Source of the DNA: Anaspis maculata
Taxonomy: Eukaryota; Arthropoda; Insecta; Coleoptera; Scraptiidae
Direction: 5' to 3'
Length of the DNA stretch: 64,000 bases
Assembly: GCA_949128115.1 (NCBI GenBank)
Contig: OX421965.1
Coordinates: forward strand, 57,716,012-57,780,011
Shown: piece after piece, positions 55,630-64,000 of the stretch
How the letters are laid out: each line of letters begins with the position of its first letter
How positions within the stretch are numbered: the first letter of the stretch is position 1
The notes under the pieces: generated by a model
Seen by the model: the letters and a program-made list of their open reading frames with translations, nothing else
What the model was told of the DNA's origin: nothing
Database searches by the model: none
Made by a program: the position numbers and the translations under genes

Positions 55630-56240
55630 TTCACAAAATTCGAAGACTGTTTTGCCCCTGATAAACTTACCGACGTAGGCAAATGCAACATTAATTTTTC
55701 AATCGAACTGATCACCGATACACCTGTCTACCGAAAACCATATCGCATGGCTCTTTCTGAAATCGACAAAGTACGCACTATCATCCAAGAACTCCTTCAG
55801 ACCAAGATCGTGTCGTTTCTGAATTCAAAAACATCCTCTCATCAAAACGTCTATTACATCTGTTCAACCCCCTCCACAAAACGCTTCTGTACACAGACGC
55901 CTGTAGCCAGGGTCTCGCCGGAGTTCTGGTTCCACTCGTGAACGAAAAAGAAACACCGATAGCATACTATAGCGTCCAAACCACCCCTTCCGAAAGTCGT
56001 TACCACTCATTTGAACTTAAGACACTAGCAGTGGTTAAATCCATCAGAAACTTCCGCCATTATTTGTTAGGACACCCCTTTACCCTAGTCACCAATTGTA
56101 ACTCGTTGAAAAATGCTCTAAAAAAAAAAAAAAATGAACTCGCGCATCGCAAGATGGATTATTGCACTACAAGATCAATCAGTTCAAGGTGACAACAAAC
56201 CCGGAGTACAGTTGGCATTTGTTGACGCGTTAAGTCGCAA
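55630..56240 (+). pseudogene. RT start fused by deletion to RNase H
   Basis: The RT N-terminal segment (TPVYRKPYRMALSEIDKV, about 55720-55773, to LLQTKIV) joins near 55817 directly to RNase H (TDACSQGLAGVLVP, about 55892). All of the RT palm, including the YxDD motif, is missing. RNase H continues with IAYYSVQTTPSESRYHSFEL (about 55960-56020) and, past a poly-A run at 56120-56133 that shifts frame, DALSRNP (about 56224). This is an internal deletion product and cannot copy itself. Confidence 0.85.
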
Positions 56241-56439
56241 TCCTGTTTCCAGTAACGAAATGAACTGGCATGTTATCAATCAGCAAGATTGGGTTTCTTG
56301 TGTTCAACAGTCATATACAGAAACGGCCAAAATTATCAAACTCATCATGTCCGGCGAGCGGCATAAAAACAAAGACCTTTTCAAACATACAAGTCAAAGG
56401 CGGAAAATTATACCACAACTCGTCCCAAGGACCGAAACT

Positions 56440-57501
56440 AGTCATCCCAAAAAATTGCCGTTGGCAGCTAACAAAACAATACCATGACGACTTAGGCCAC
56501 TTTGCGCTCGACAAAACCCTCGCCGCAATCCAAGCTCTCTTTTGGTTCCCGAAAATGCGCTGTTCCATAAAAAAAAAATACACCCAATGTTTTATTCCGT
56601 ACACCTTTTACAACTTAAACGAGGCAAGCAGTCCGGCTACCTCCATTCCATCAACGAAATCGCCATTCCGCTTCATTCTATGCACATTGATCACTTGGGA
56701 CCCTTCCCCAAGTCCTCCAAAGGTTACATTTATCTCTTTCTAGTCATCGATGCTTTCACAAAATTCATAATTATCCGCCCAGTACGTTCCACCAAATCTT
56801 CCCACGCAATTCACGAATTAAAAGAAATTATCGCAACATTTGGGGCATCCTGTCGCCTAATTTGTGATGCGGCTTCTTCCTTTACATCAAAGAAATTCAA
56901 AGAGTTTTGCGAAACTACTGGTATTCGCCAATTTGTTAATACGGTGGGCATGCCAAGGGGCAATGGCCAAATTGAACGCTACTGCCGAACTATCCAGGAG
57001 AGTTTGGCCGCTACCACAGCCGCTGCCGCAGCCGACTGGCCATCACACCTTAGTTCTGTCCAATTAGGCTTGAACACCACCCTGAATCAGGCGCTGAATG
57101 CAACACCCCAGGAACTCCTGATGGGATACCGTGCCCAACCTACTGGCACCCGTTCCTCGGTAATCGACACCTCCACTGGACTGGGTTCTCTGGATATCAC
57201 ACAACTCAAAGCCGATGCCAGCAAATATACCACTGAACGACAACATACAGGTGAAATCAAATTCGACTCAAACCGCGCTCGCACTCGCCCCACTCAAAAC
57301 AAAGTTGGTGACCTTGTCGTAGTACACATAGCTAGCATTATCACTAAAGTTGGAAAAAAAAACCTCCTTGTCAAATGGAAAGGGCCCTTCCAAATTACCA
57401 ACTGTCTTCCCCGCGACCGTTACGTGGTCCAACAAATTAAAACCAAGGTAGGTACCCAAAAGTTCTCACTTCGCTCAAGTTCTTCCATAAACCAATACTG
57501 A
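56440..57501 (+). CDS. Ty3/gypsy integrase, largely open
   Basis: The zinc-binding start (YHDDLGHF, about 56480) is in another frame. From about 56640 to the stop at 57501 the frame is open. The D,D,E triad is present: MHIDHLGPF (about 56680), LICDAASSFTS (about 56858) and GNGQIERYCR (about 56963). The C-terminal domain has NKVGDLVVVH and the GPF-type motif VKWKGPFQI (about 57373-57399). It inserts cDNA into chromosomes. The catalytic core and C-terminus appear intact although RT is deleted, so this part decayed least or was lost from selection most recently. Confidence 0.88.
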
Positions 57502-58389
57502 CAGGCTTCATCTTCTGAACTGATTCATTCTTAAGGTAGTCTGTGTCAAAATCACCGGATGTCTGTGTTCAGAATCCGCCTGATGTCTGTGTCAGATACC
57601 ATCTCGAAAGTTACAAGGTAGTCTGTGTCAGAATCGCCGGATGTCTGTTTTCAGAATCCGCCTGATGTCTGTGTCAGATACCATCTCGAAAGTTACAAGG
57701 TAGTCTGTGTCAGAATCACCGGATGTCTGTTTTCAGAATCCGCCTGATGTCTGTGTCAGATACCATCTCGAAAGTTACAAGGTAGTCTGTGTCGTAGTTC
57801 ACCGGATGTCCGTCTCGGAATCCGCATTGATGTCCGTGATTGAATGTAGAGTAGACGCGTGGTGGATTCTTTCTGCTTTCGCATGGTTATATTTCGTGCA
57901 TAATGTATTATTGTTAGGTCTTAGTTTGTTTATTTTTTGTTTTATTTTGTAATAAATCCATCATTATGACAATGTCGATAAGTTTCAACTTCAAGGCAAT
58001 AAACACTATCAATTAGATGCAGTTAACACTACCGCTGGGATGTCTGTGTCGGATACATGGAGTAGTCCGTGTCAGTTCCCAAACTGTCTGTAATCTGGCT
58101 TGATAGATGCTTCAGAGAGCCTCAACCCCCAATTCCTTTTCGGAAGATGCCGGTGGACTCGCTTTATAGTCACATTCCGGATCTTTCCATTAATTTGTCA
58201 CTCCATCCCCAGTTAAATTATCATTCCCAGTCTGGCTCCTTTGCTCACGTCTAGACCCAGACTTTTTGTAGGGCGTATTAACCTGTGTTTCAGTATGGAA
58301 TAAAGGACATCAGAATCTCTGCTTTCGCCGATGTTCTCTGTTCTCTTCCTGTGATCGCTGTCGAGGACGCCAGCCTCGCAGGATGGCCG
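57502..58389 (+). other. Non-coding 3' internal region of the LTR element
   Basis: About 890 bp between the integrase stop and the 3' LTR. It holds an 82-bp tandem repeat (57536-57840) and further 'gatgtctgtgtcgga' relatives near 58038-58075. No envelope-like gene is seen. The sequence just before the LTR is not a clear polypurine tract. Confidence 0.7.
57536..57840. repeat. 82-bp tandem repeat, ~3.7 units
   Basis: Unit starts (ggtagtctgtgtc) at 57536, 57617, 57699 and 57781. The first three units are nearly identical and the fourth diverges. The frame at 57707-57952 is repeat-derived. Confidence 0.93.
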
Positions 58390-58700
58390 TGTACACTGGA
58401 GGCCCCTATTGTGGCCCCTATTGTGCCCCTACTACAAGGACAGTCCTAGTTAGGGTCCTGTCTTCCGGCGCTGATGGAGACGGACCTGTGAAGTCGCGCC
58501 AATACGAGAGCCAATAGGAAAGGAGGAGAACTGAGAGAAAGCAGGAATGCGGAAGTACGACGACAGCACGGCAGAGCGTTGAGAGCAGAGCTAGAAGAAC
58601 GAGCGGCGCTTCTGCGACTTAGCTATTATTGCGTTAATTACTGTATTTAATATTAATATATATTTATATCTTTCTGCAGTGTTTCCCTACATAGCCTTCA
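58390..58700 (+). repeat. 3' LTR of the plus-strand Ty3/gypsy element
   Basis: 311 bp, from TGTACACTGGAGG to CCTTCA, matching the 5' LTR (53301-54082) apart from the hAT insertion, two small indels and a few substitutions. It is followed by TGTC (58701-58704), the right target-site duplication. Confidence 0.92.
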
Positions 58701-58752
58701 TGTCCGAGAAACCATTAGGTATCATCAGTGACATATCGTTTACGAGCTTGAA

Positions 58753-58907
58753 GCTGGATTCCCCCAGTTGCGAATATTCGGACAGAAAATGCGAAATTTA
58801 ATGTCAAAGTCGTCATATTGGCCAATCAGAGCCCTTGAACCTCGAATTCAAAATTTGACATATAATATCGCATTTTCTGTCCGAATATTCGCATCTGGGA
58901 ACCCAGC
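58753..58907. mobile_element. 155-bp MITE with ~55-bp inverted repeats
   Basis: GCTGGATTCCCCCAGTTGCG at 58753 is inverted at the right end (...TCTGGGAACCCAGC, 58907), and 'gcgaatattcggacagaaaa' is exactly inverted near 58871-58892. The centre contains 'ccaatcagagc'. No clear target duplication. Confidence 0.75.
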
Positions 58908-59259
58908 CTACGCATGCGAAATTTTTTATGTGGCTTTCAATCGGCGATCCTAACTGATCTGTTGTCGTGGCCTATTGCTGTAATTGTTTTGATTCCGATA
59001 TTTGCTTTGATGTACATATTTTTATCATTGTGCATATTTTATCTGTGTTTTGTCTTGTTTCATGTTTTATTTATTTTATTGATTTATTTATTTATGACAC
59101 GTTCTACGTCTTAAAGGTATTTATATTGTACTTCTTGTACGGAACAAATAAAATATTGATTTATTGATCATCTGGCCGATGTCTGTGGAATTTTTTTTGC
59201 TGTCATGAGTTTTCTACTTTCACACCAGTAAGTAGATTTCCATTGTTGAATCTATCGTA
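58908..59259. other. Intergenic, no gene seen
   Basis: AT-rich, low-complexity T-rich frames only. Confidence 0.4.
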
Positions 59260-59520
59260 GTTCGTAAGGAAGTCCATATGACTCATTGAAAACTTCGATA
59301 GCATCTGTTGCTATACATCCACACTATCCTTGTGTACTTGAAGAATAGTATAATTACATACCGAAGCGGAAAATGCTTCATTCCGCCCGCTGGCGATAGC
59401 TGCGCGCTGCGCTCCGCACAGCAGCGCATCGCGCATACTGGACCCTGACTGGACCGTCGATGCATACTTACCTACCATCACTCTGACTTGGGAGTTGATC
59501 GTTTACCAATCAAATTAATA
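59260..59520 (+). promoter_or_regulatory. Upstream region of the acid phosphatase gene
   Basis: The 260 bp before the start codon include a GC-rich patch with 'gcgcgctgcgctccgcac' and repeated GCGCATCGCGCAT words (59400-59440), in contrast to AT-rich surroundings. It is a plausible promoter and 5' UTR by position. No TATA box or initiator could be fixed. Confidence 0.35.
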
Positions 59521-59625
59521 ATGTTTAGTGTTTTAGTTTTTATCGTTCTTTTTAGTAATTTATCATCTCTTGAAGTGGCGTTGAGAGATAATGACAAGGA
59601 TGACGAACTGTTGATGGTTTTAGTG
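59521..59625 (+). CDS. Histidine acid phosphatase, coding exon 1 (signal peptide)
   Basis: The 35-codon exon starts at ATG 59521 and encodes MFSVLVFIVLFSNLSS, a typical signal peptide (hydrophobic core, small residues near the cleavage site), then an acidic stretch NDKDDE and LLMVLV. It ends at GTG|GTAAGT, a perfect donor, in phase 0. LLMVLV followed by exon 2 forms the beta strand and catalytic RHGxR loop of the family. The product is a secreted, lysosomal or membrane phosphomonoesterase using a phosphohistidine intermediate. The start is chosen because the signal peptide follows it directly. The exon is too short to be found by ORF length. Confidence 0.78.
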
Positions 59626-59965
59626 GTAAGTAAAAATCTTTTTTTATTTTTTTATTGGTAGTTTTCTTTATTTCCAATCTTAATTTGAAATATGTAATCG
59701 AAATGAATGTTTCGTTTTTGTTGGATGACTTACTTGATCTTTTTTCAGCTTTAATTGAGTTTTGCCTCAGTCATTCACTTAGTATTTTAATAATATACTA
59801 ACTTACTTTTACAAACCAAATTTCTTCCTGGAGATATGTCACCACAAAATCAATAAAATGTGTTTTACCATTGTGTATTTATTTGAATTTGAAGGAAAGA
59901 AATATTCACTGGGTAGAGTAGGATGGAGGTGTCTATATTGATTGCTTTTTAATTTCCAAAATAAG

Positions 59966-60310
59966 ATAGATAGAAGATAGATAGAATCATTTATTTGTTC
60001 AAGATGAAGACAGGCTTACATCATAAAATGCCTTTGTGGAGGCGTTGAACGTGTCAGTAAAGATAATTAAATAAATAAATTAACAAATATAGGCAACATC
60101 ACAAACAGTACATATTAAAATCGTTAACAGAAAAAAAAATCGTCGACATCATAATAGGCATTTGCAACTAGCGTCCTATATATACAATTTCTGAAACTAT
60201 TGTCAGGCAGGTCACGAATAATAGCTGGTACGTGATTATAAATTTTAATAAGAAGATTATAAGAAGCGGAAGCAGGTGATGTTTGCTATTGAGATGATAG
60301 CTTGCGGCGA
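59966..60310 (-). mobile_element. LINE 3' fragment in intron 1
   Basis: On the minus strand the segment ends AAATGATTCTATCTATCTTC, a LINE-like 3' UTR followed by a TCTA/AGAT microsatellite tail (plus 59966-59985). It has no coding part. Family not identified, and the upstream end is uncertain. Confidence 0.4.
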
Positions 60311-60616
60311 AGCAAGTCGAACATTAAAATATATTAAGCGATTTGCATAATTATACGAAATACAAGTAATACTTATAAATTTATCATGATACTAATTAAT
60401 AATAATCATTTACCTGATGTAAAGTAGGCACCTATTCAACTTGTATATTTCAAGTCATCAGTTTGAAACCTTTTTTTTCAGGTACCTATGCACATTGCAC
60501 CTCTACGATAGTTTTTGATCGAGCTTTCAACCATATATGTCAATAGACGGCAGAGTCCATTCCTATCCACATTATTGTCACATTTCTAACTTTGCTTGAA
60601 TTTGTTTGCTTTATAG

Positions 60617-60715
60617 TTTCATCGCCACGGAGAAAGGAACTTGATTCGGACTTACCTGAATAACCCTCACAAGAACGTATCATTTTGGCAGCGGAGATTT
60701 CCACATTTGACCGAT
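60617..60715 (+). CDS. Histidine acid phosphatase, coding exon 2 (RHGER active-site loop)
   Basis: The 33-codon exon runs from TTTGCTTTATAG| to GAT|GTAAGT, both strong splice sites, phase 0, joining exon 1 across a 991-bp intron. It reads FHRHGERNLIRTYLNNP, then HKNVSFWQRRFPHLTD. RHGER is the catalytic motif of branch-2 histidine phosphatases (usual form RHGDRTP); the His takes the phosphate. NPHKNVSFW matches the conserved segment before the LT(D/E)xG helix. The third and later exons, including the second catalytic motif (HD), were not found up to 64000, so the gene continues beyond the window across a transposon-filled intron of at least 3.2 kb. Family call is firm; the exact paralogue is not known. 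Confidence 0.85.
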
Positions 60716-60937
60716 GTAAGTATAGTCCGGCCAGCAGAACTGCGATTCGAGTGACCTGAGAGATTTTGTTCTAAATTTCCAAATCTGGAATCTGGAACTT
60801 AGAATAAAAACAAGGCCCTTACTTTAAAGTTCGCACTTGGTTGTTCTAGTATTAGGTAGGTATTCGTCACGATGTTTGACGACCACAAACGATGTCGCCC
60901 GGGCAATTTTTTAGACTCATTTTTCACGGATTATATA
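60716..60937 (+). other. Start of acid phosphatase intron 2
   Basis: It begins with GTAAGTATAG. No further exon is seen before the transposon at 60938. Confidence 0.6.
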
Positions 60938-61857
60938 CAGGGTGTCCGTTTTTCGAGGCTAAGCATGGATATCTCGCTTATCTTTAGAGATACAGAGTCG
61001 GTTAAACTAGAAAAAAGTTGCGAATTTTCATGACGATCAATGATCCAAGAAGATATTTGACTTGTCAGTTTTAGTTTTCGAGATATCGAGAAAAAACAGA
61101 AATTTGTAATTTTTGTTTTCATTTTTTATTTGAAAAACGGTTGAAGGTAGCGTTTTTTAATTAAGACATTGTGAAGGCACTTTTTCAAGGGGAATTCAAT
61201 GTTGCCAAAATCTTCATTCTAGCTTTCAAAACAACTGAGATATGACATTCAACTTTTTTTTCTCTTATGGGCGCCATATTGGATTTTGACATTTTTTAAT
61301 ACAATTTTATTTTCTGGTTACAACGATGTGTCACATGCCACTGTTGAATTCATGCTTTAGAGCAAAAAAAAATTTTAAATTTTCCAAAGAGTGCTTTGGA
61401 AACAAAATCAGCATCGACAATAAAAAAAAACTTAAATGTCAAACATTTATTCAACAATGACATGTGGCACATCGTTTTAACCAGATAAGAATACCGTATT
61501 CAAAAATATCAAAATCCAATATGGCGCCCATTAGAGAAAAAAGTTGAATGTCGTATCTCGGTTGCTTTGAAAGCTAAAATAAAGATTTTGGCAGATTTGG
61601 ATTCCCCTTGAAAAAGTGCCCTAAACAATGTCTAGATTAGAAAAAGCCACCTTCAACCGTTTTTTGAATAAAAAATGAAAACAAAAATCAAAATCCTGTT
61701 TTTTCACGATGTCTCAAAAACGAAAATTGATACGTCAAATTTCTTTTTGGATCATTGATCGTCATGAGAATGCGCAACTTTTTTCTGATTCAACCGACTT
61801 TGTATCTCTCAAGATAAGCGAGATACCCATGCTTAGCCTCGAAAAACGGACACCCTG
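60938..61857. mobile_element. 920-bp near-full-length palindromic transposon, family 3
   Basis: It starts CAGGGTGTCCGTTTTTCGAG and ends with its inverse (...CGAAAAACGGACACCCTG). The arms of about 440 bp share 'aagcatggatatctcgcttatc', 'gaaaaagttgcg' and 'atggcgcccat' in inverted order. TA precedes the left end. It lies in the presumed intron 2 of the acid phosphatase gene. No transposase is present. Confidence 0.85.
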
Positions 61858-62008
61858 ATTTACCGCCACAGATGGACCAAATGGATGGATTTTTGGGCTA
61901 AACATGATGTCTGACGCTATTCTCCTTTTTCTGGAAAAATACGGAATTTTCCAACCTATTTTCAATCCCATATGCATATGCATAAGTACAGTGTTGGGGA
62001 CACTTTCC
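61858..62008. other. Intronic or intergenic spacer
   Basis: No exon seen. Its last 8 bp, CACTTTCC, are the left target duplication of the hAT element. Confidence 0.5.
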
Positions 62009-62808
62009 CAGGGCTGGGCGGTATTTCAAATACAATAAGTATTTGAAATACATTTGAGTATTTTGTATTTTGTATTTAAATACATTTGATTGTGAAGTAT
62101 TTGTATTTTGTATTTTGTTATAGTTCAGGCAGCTAGTATTTCGTATTTTGTATTTCAAATAAATACATTTTTCGGAAAAGTATTTTGATCTTCAAAATAC
62201 AAAATGCAAAATACATTAGTTTCCTATGCTCTTTTGTCTGTTCGGGCCGAAATTGTTTTGGTAATATAATTGACATTTCTTGCTTTTGCACACTATCTGG
62301 GATAGATAATGAGCTCGATTGCATCTTTTACGTTTTACGTTTTACTGGTGAGTGCATCCTACTGTCAGCCACGAGAGGTTCCATGTCGGATGTCGGACAA
62401 TATTTTTGAAAAGCTGGCTGTCCTCAAAAGGAAATCAACATTTGTTATTTTGAAGAATTGATGAATGAAGTAAGGAATAGGTTTGAATATGAAGTTTTCT
62501 TTACTTTATGTTTATTTTATTTGTCTTTATTGAACTAAATATATAGTTCATAATAATTTACTTACTCTGTTGCGACTGAATCAATAAAGTATTTCCATTG
62601 AAATACTTGCATTTTACGGTTTTTCCAATAAAATGGTTGAAATACGCAGTAAGAATGTATTTTTCATTTTGTATTTTGGAATTTATCGGTTTTCCAAAAT
62701 ACGCATTTCATGAAGTAGTTTGTATTTTGTATTTCGACTATCTTATTGGATCGTGTATTTTGTATTTTGTATTTGAATACATTTTTCGAAGTATTTTGCC
62801 CAGCCATG
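62009..62808. mobile_element. 800-bp non-autonomous hAT element
   Basis: The ends CAGGGCTGGGC (62009-62019) and GCCCAGCCATG (62798-62808) are inverted at 10 of 11 positions, and CAGGGCTGGGC is a classic hAT terminus. An exact 8-bp duplication CACTTTCC flanks it (62001-62008, 62809-62816). The interior is dominated by 'gtattttgtatttnnaatac' words on both strands. No transposase gene is visible. Confidence 0.88.
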
Positions 62809-62816
62809 CACTTTCC

Positions 62817-63712
62817 TGAGCAAACCATAAAAAGTTCCAAAGAATCCCGTGTCGGAGTTTTCTCAAGAGGGCCCTCAAAGTGGTCCGATAAAGAAATTTT
62901 GTAATTTTACTGTTAGTCCAGGAATTACTTAAAGCATAAGAAGCGAGCAAAAATAAAACCCATACGAATTTTTGTATACATCGCGACTTAATTTTTCCTG
63001 CCACAAGATGCATGGCTGCCAAAAGCGGAATGCCGCGTCAATCGATAGATGATTGGTTGCCATTGTTATATAACTTTGATGTCACTGGTAGTTCGGTTGT
63101 CATTACTCTTTTTTTCAGTCCGCACTTGGCAGCATTTTGTGGCGGCAAAAATTCGAGTCGCATTTTCACTCATGACGCAATGAATTTGTCAGAGATTTCA
63201 ACATTTTGATGTCAGTTTGACAAATAGCGTAGCTTAACTTTAGGACAAGCCAGTTTCACACGGCAAAAGTGCGGCGAAAGCCTGCAGTGCTTAGCTATAA
63301 AATTTACCCAGGTCACTCGAATCAAGTTGAACGTACTACATAATGTATGTATAGGTACCTAACCGACCTATACTTACAAACCTACCTACTGGCCTACCTT
63401 TACGCTCGCCAAATTGTCAACATTCTCACTTTAGGAAGTTGGTAGGGGAATGCCGGCAAAAACGGGGTTGGTCGGTAAAACGGAAAGTCGTTACTATCCA
63501 CAGTTTCTATCCAATATTTCATGATCTTGGCCCCTCACCAAGATCCACAAAACAGGAAGATATTGACATGAACGGAAATCCTTGCTCATGGTGTTTTTTG
63601 ATGTTTGCCGACATTGCCGTAAATTTTCTCGCATGCTTCAAAACAAGGAAAGATCGCCTTCCTTCATATCACCGAATTCCAGTCCAATATTTCTCCTATT
63701 CTGACCTATTAT
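62817..63712. other. Presumed intronic DNA, no exon seen
   Basis: Short frames at 62738-63022 (minus), 63012-63209 and 63439-63747 (plus) have no acid phosphatase similarity or other motif. Confidence 0.4.
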
Positions 63713-63857
63713 CCTCGGGTTCCACCAAACTCTCATCAGCGCGATAACTTTATCACTCTGATAGTAACTAAGCAACTGGCCACCCTATTGGCTGGTGCAT
63801 AGCAACTATCAGCGTGGTAAATTAATTCTGCCCTTAAAATTTTGGTGGAACCCGAGG
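63713..63857. mobile_element. 145-bp MITE with CCTCGGGTTCCACCAAA ends
   Basis: The 17-bp end (63713-63729) is exactly inverted at 63841-63857. TAT is present on both outer sides, a possible 3-bp duplication. The inner part continues as an imperfect palindrome ('ctgatagt' and 'actatcag'). No gene. Confidence 0.8.
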
Positions 63858-64000
63858 TATATGACCTTAGTAGAATTTTCAATGTATCCATACTATATTC
63901 TGCTGTTCCTATAGTTTGTTAGTTGTGACTTCCATAATTTCTCAAGCTTACGGTACTCGTTTCCTACCCCTATTCTATATTTAATTTCTGAAAACTTACA
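63858..64000. other. Window end, no gene seen
   Basis: AT-rich sequence without a recognisable exon. Confidence 0.4.

Overview
This is a piece of an insect-type nuclear genome. It is AT-rich, has spliced coding exons, and is dominated by transposable elements: Ty3/gypsy LTR elements, a LINE, a tRNA-derived SINE, DINE-1-like Helentron derivatives, and hAT and PIF/Harbinger miniature elements. I cannot name the species. No bacterial or organellar organisation is present. The only recognisable host gene is at the right end: the first two coding exons (59521-59625 and 60617-60715, plus strand) of a secreted histidine acid phosphatase. Its remaining exons lie beyond the window.

Layout, left third (1-34 kb). 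Diverged tandem repeats (1-880) and a small inverted-repeat element (1498-1934) are followed by a 2.6-kb element with ~450-bp inverted arms (about 3565-6130). That element carries a decayed minus-strand gene with EAD, DTD and CD acidic motifs and a Cys-rich tail. Next come a SINE with a tRNA-like head (6175-6510), two Helentron-like elements (9853-10896 plus; 17958-19475 minus), a PIF/Harbinger-like MITE (21173-21337), and several ~1-kb transposons that are palindromic over nearly their whole length (22199-23184, 25609-26743, 30094-31106). The stretches between look like single-copy intergenic or intronic DNA without convincing genes.

Middle (34-49 kb). Two copies of a MITE (34120-34397 and 38191-38396) bracket two more palindromic elements (34640-36222 and about 36335-38130). 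A minus-strand Ty3/gypsy element follows (39068-45391). It has one LTR, integrase, RT-RNase H, protease and the end of gag. Its protease gene is split by an 1147-bp foldback-like insertion with a 6-bp target duplication, and its 5' part is replaced by a 5'-truncated LINE (45392-47655). Next to the LINE is a ~159-bp tandem array (47690-48850) whose minus strand repeatedly reads as a 33-codon, exon-like segment.

Right third (49-64 kb). A third Helentron-like element (49893-51900) carries GTCC and GTCT microsatellites. A complete-ended but defective plus-strand Ty3/gypsy element (53301-58700) has both LTRs and a 4-bp target duplication. A 445-bp hAT-type MITE sits in its 5' LTR, its RT catalytic core is deleted, and its integrase is open. 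The acid phosphatase start follows, with a LINE fragment in intron 1 and a palindromic element (60938-61857), an 800-bp hAT element (62009-62808) and a MITE (63713-63857) downstream.

There is no operon-like logic. The window records nested transposition around the 5' end of one host gene. Boundaries and family calls were made by eye from repeats and motifs; no database search was run.
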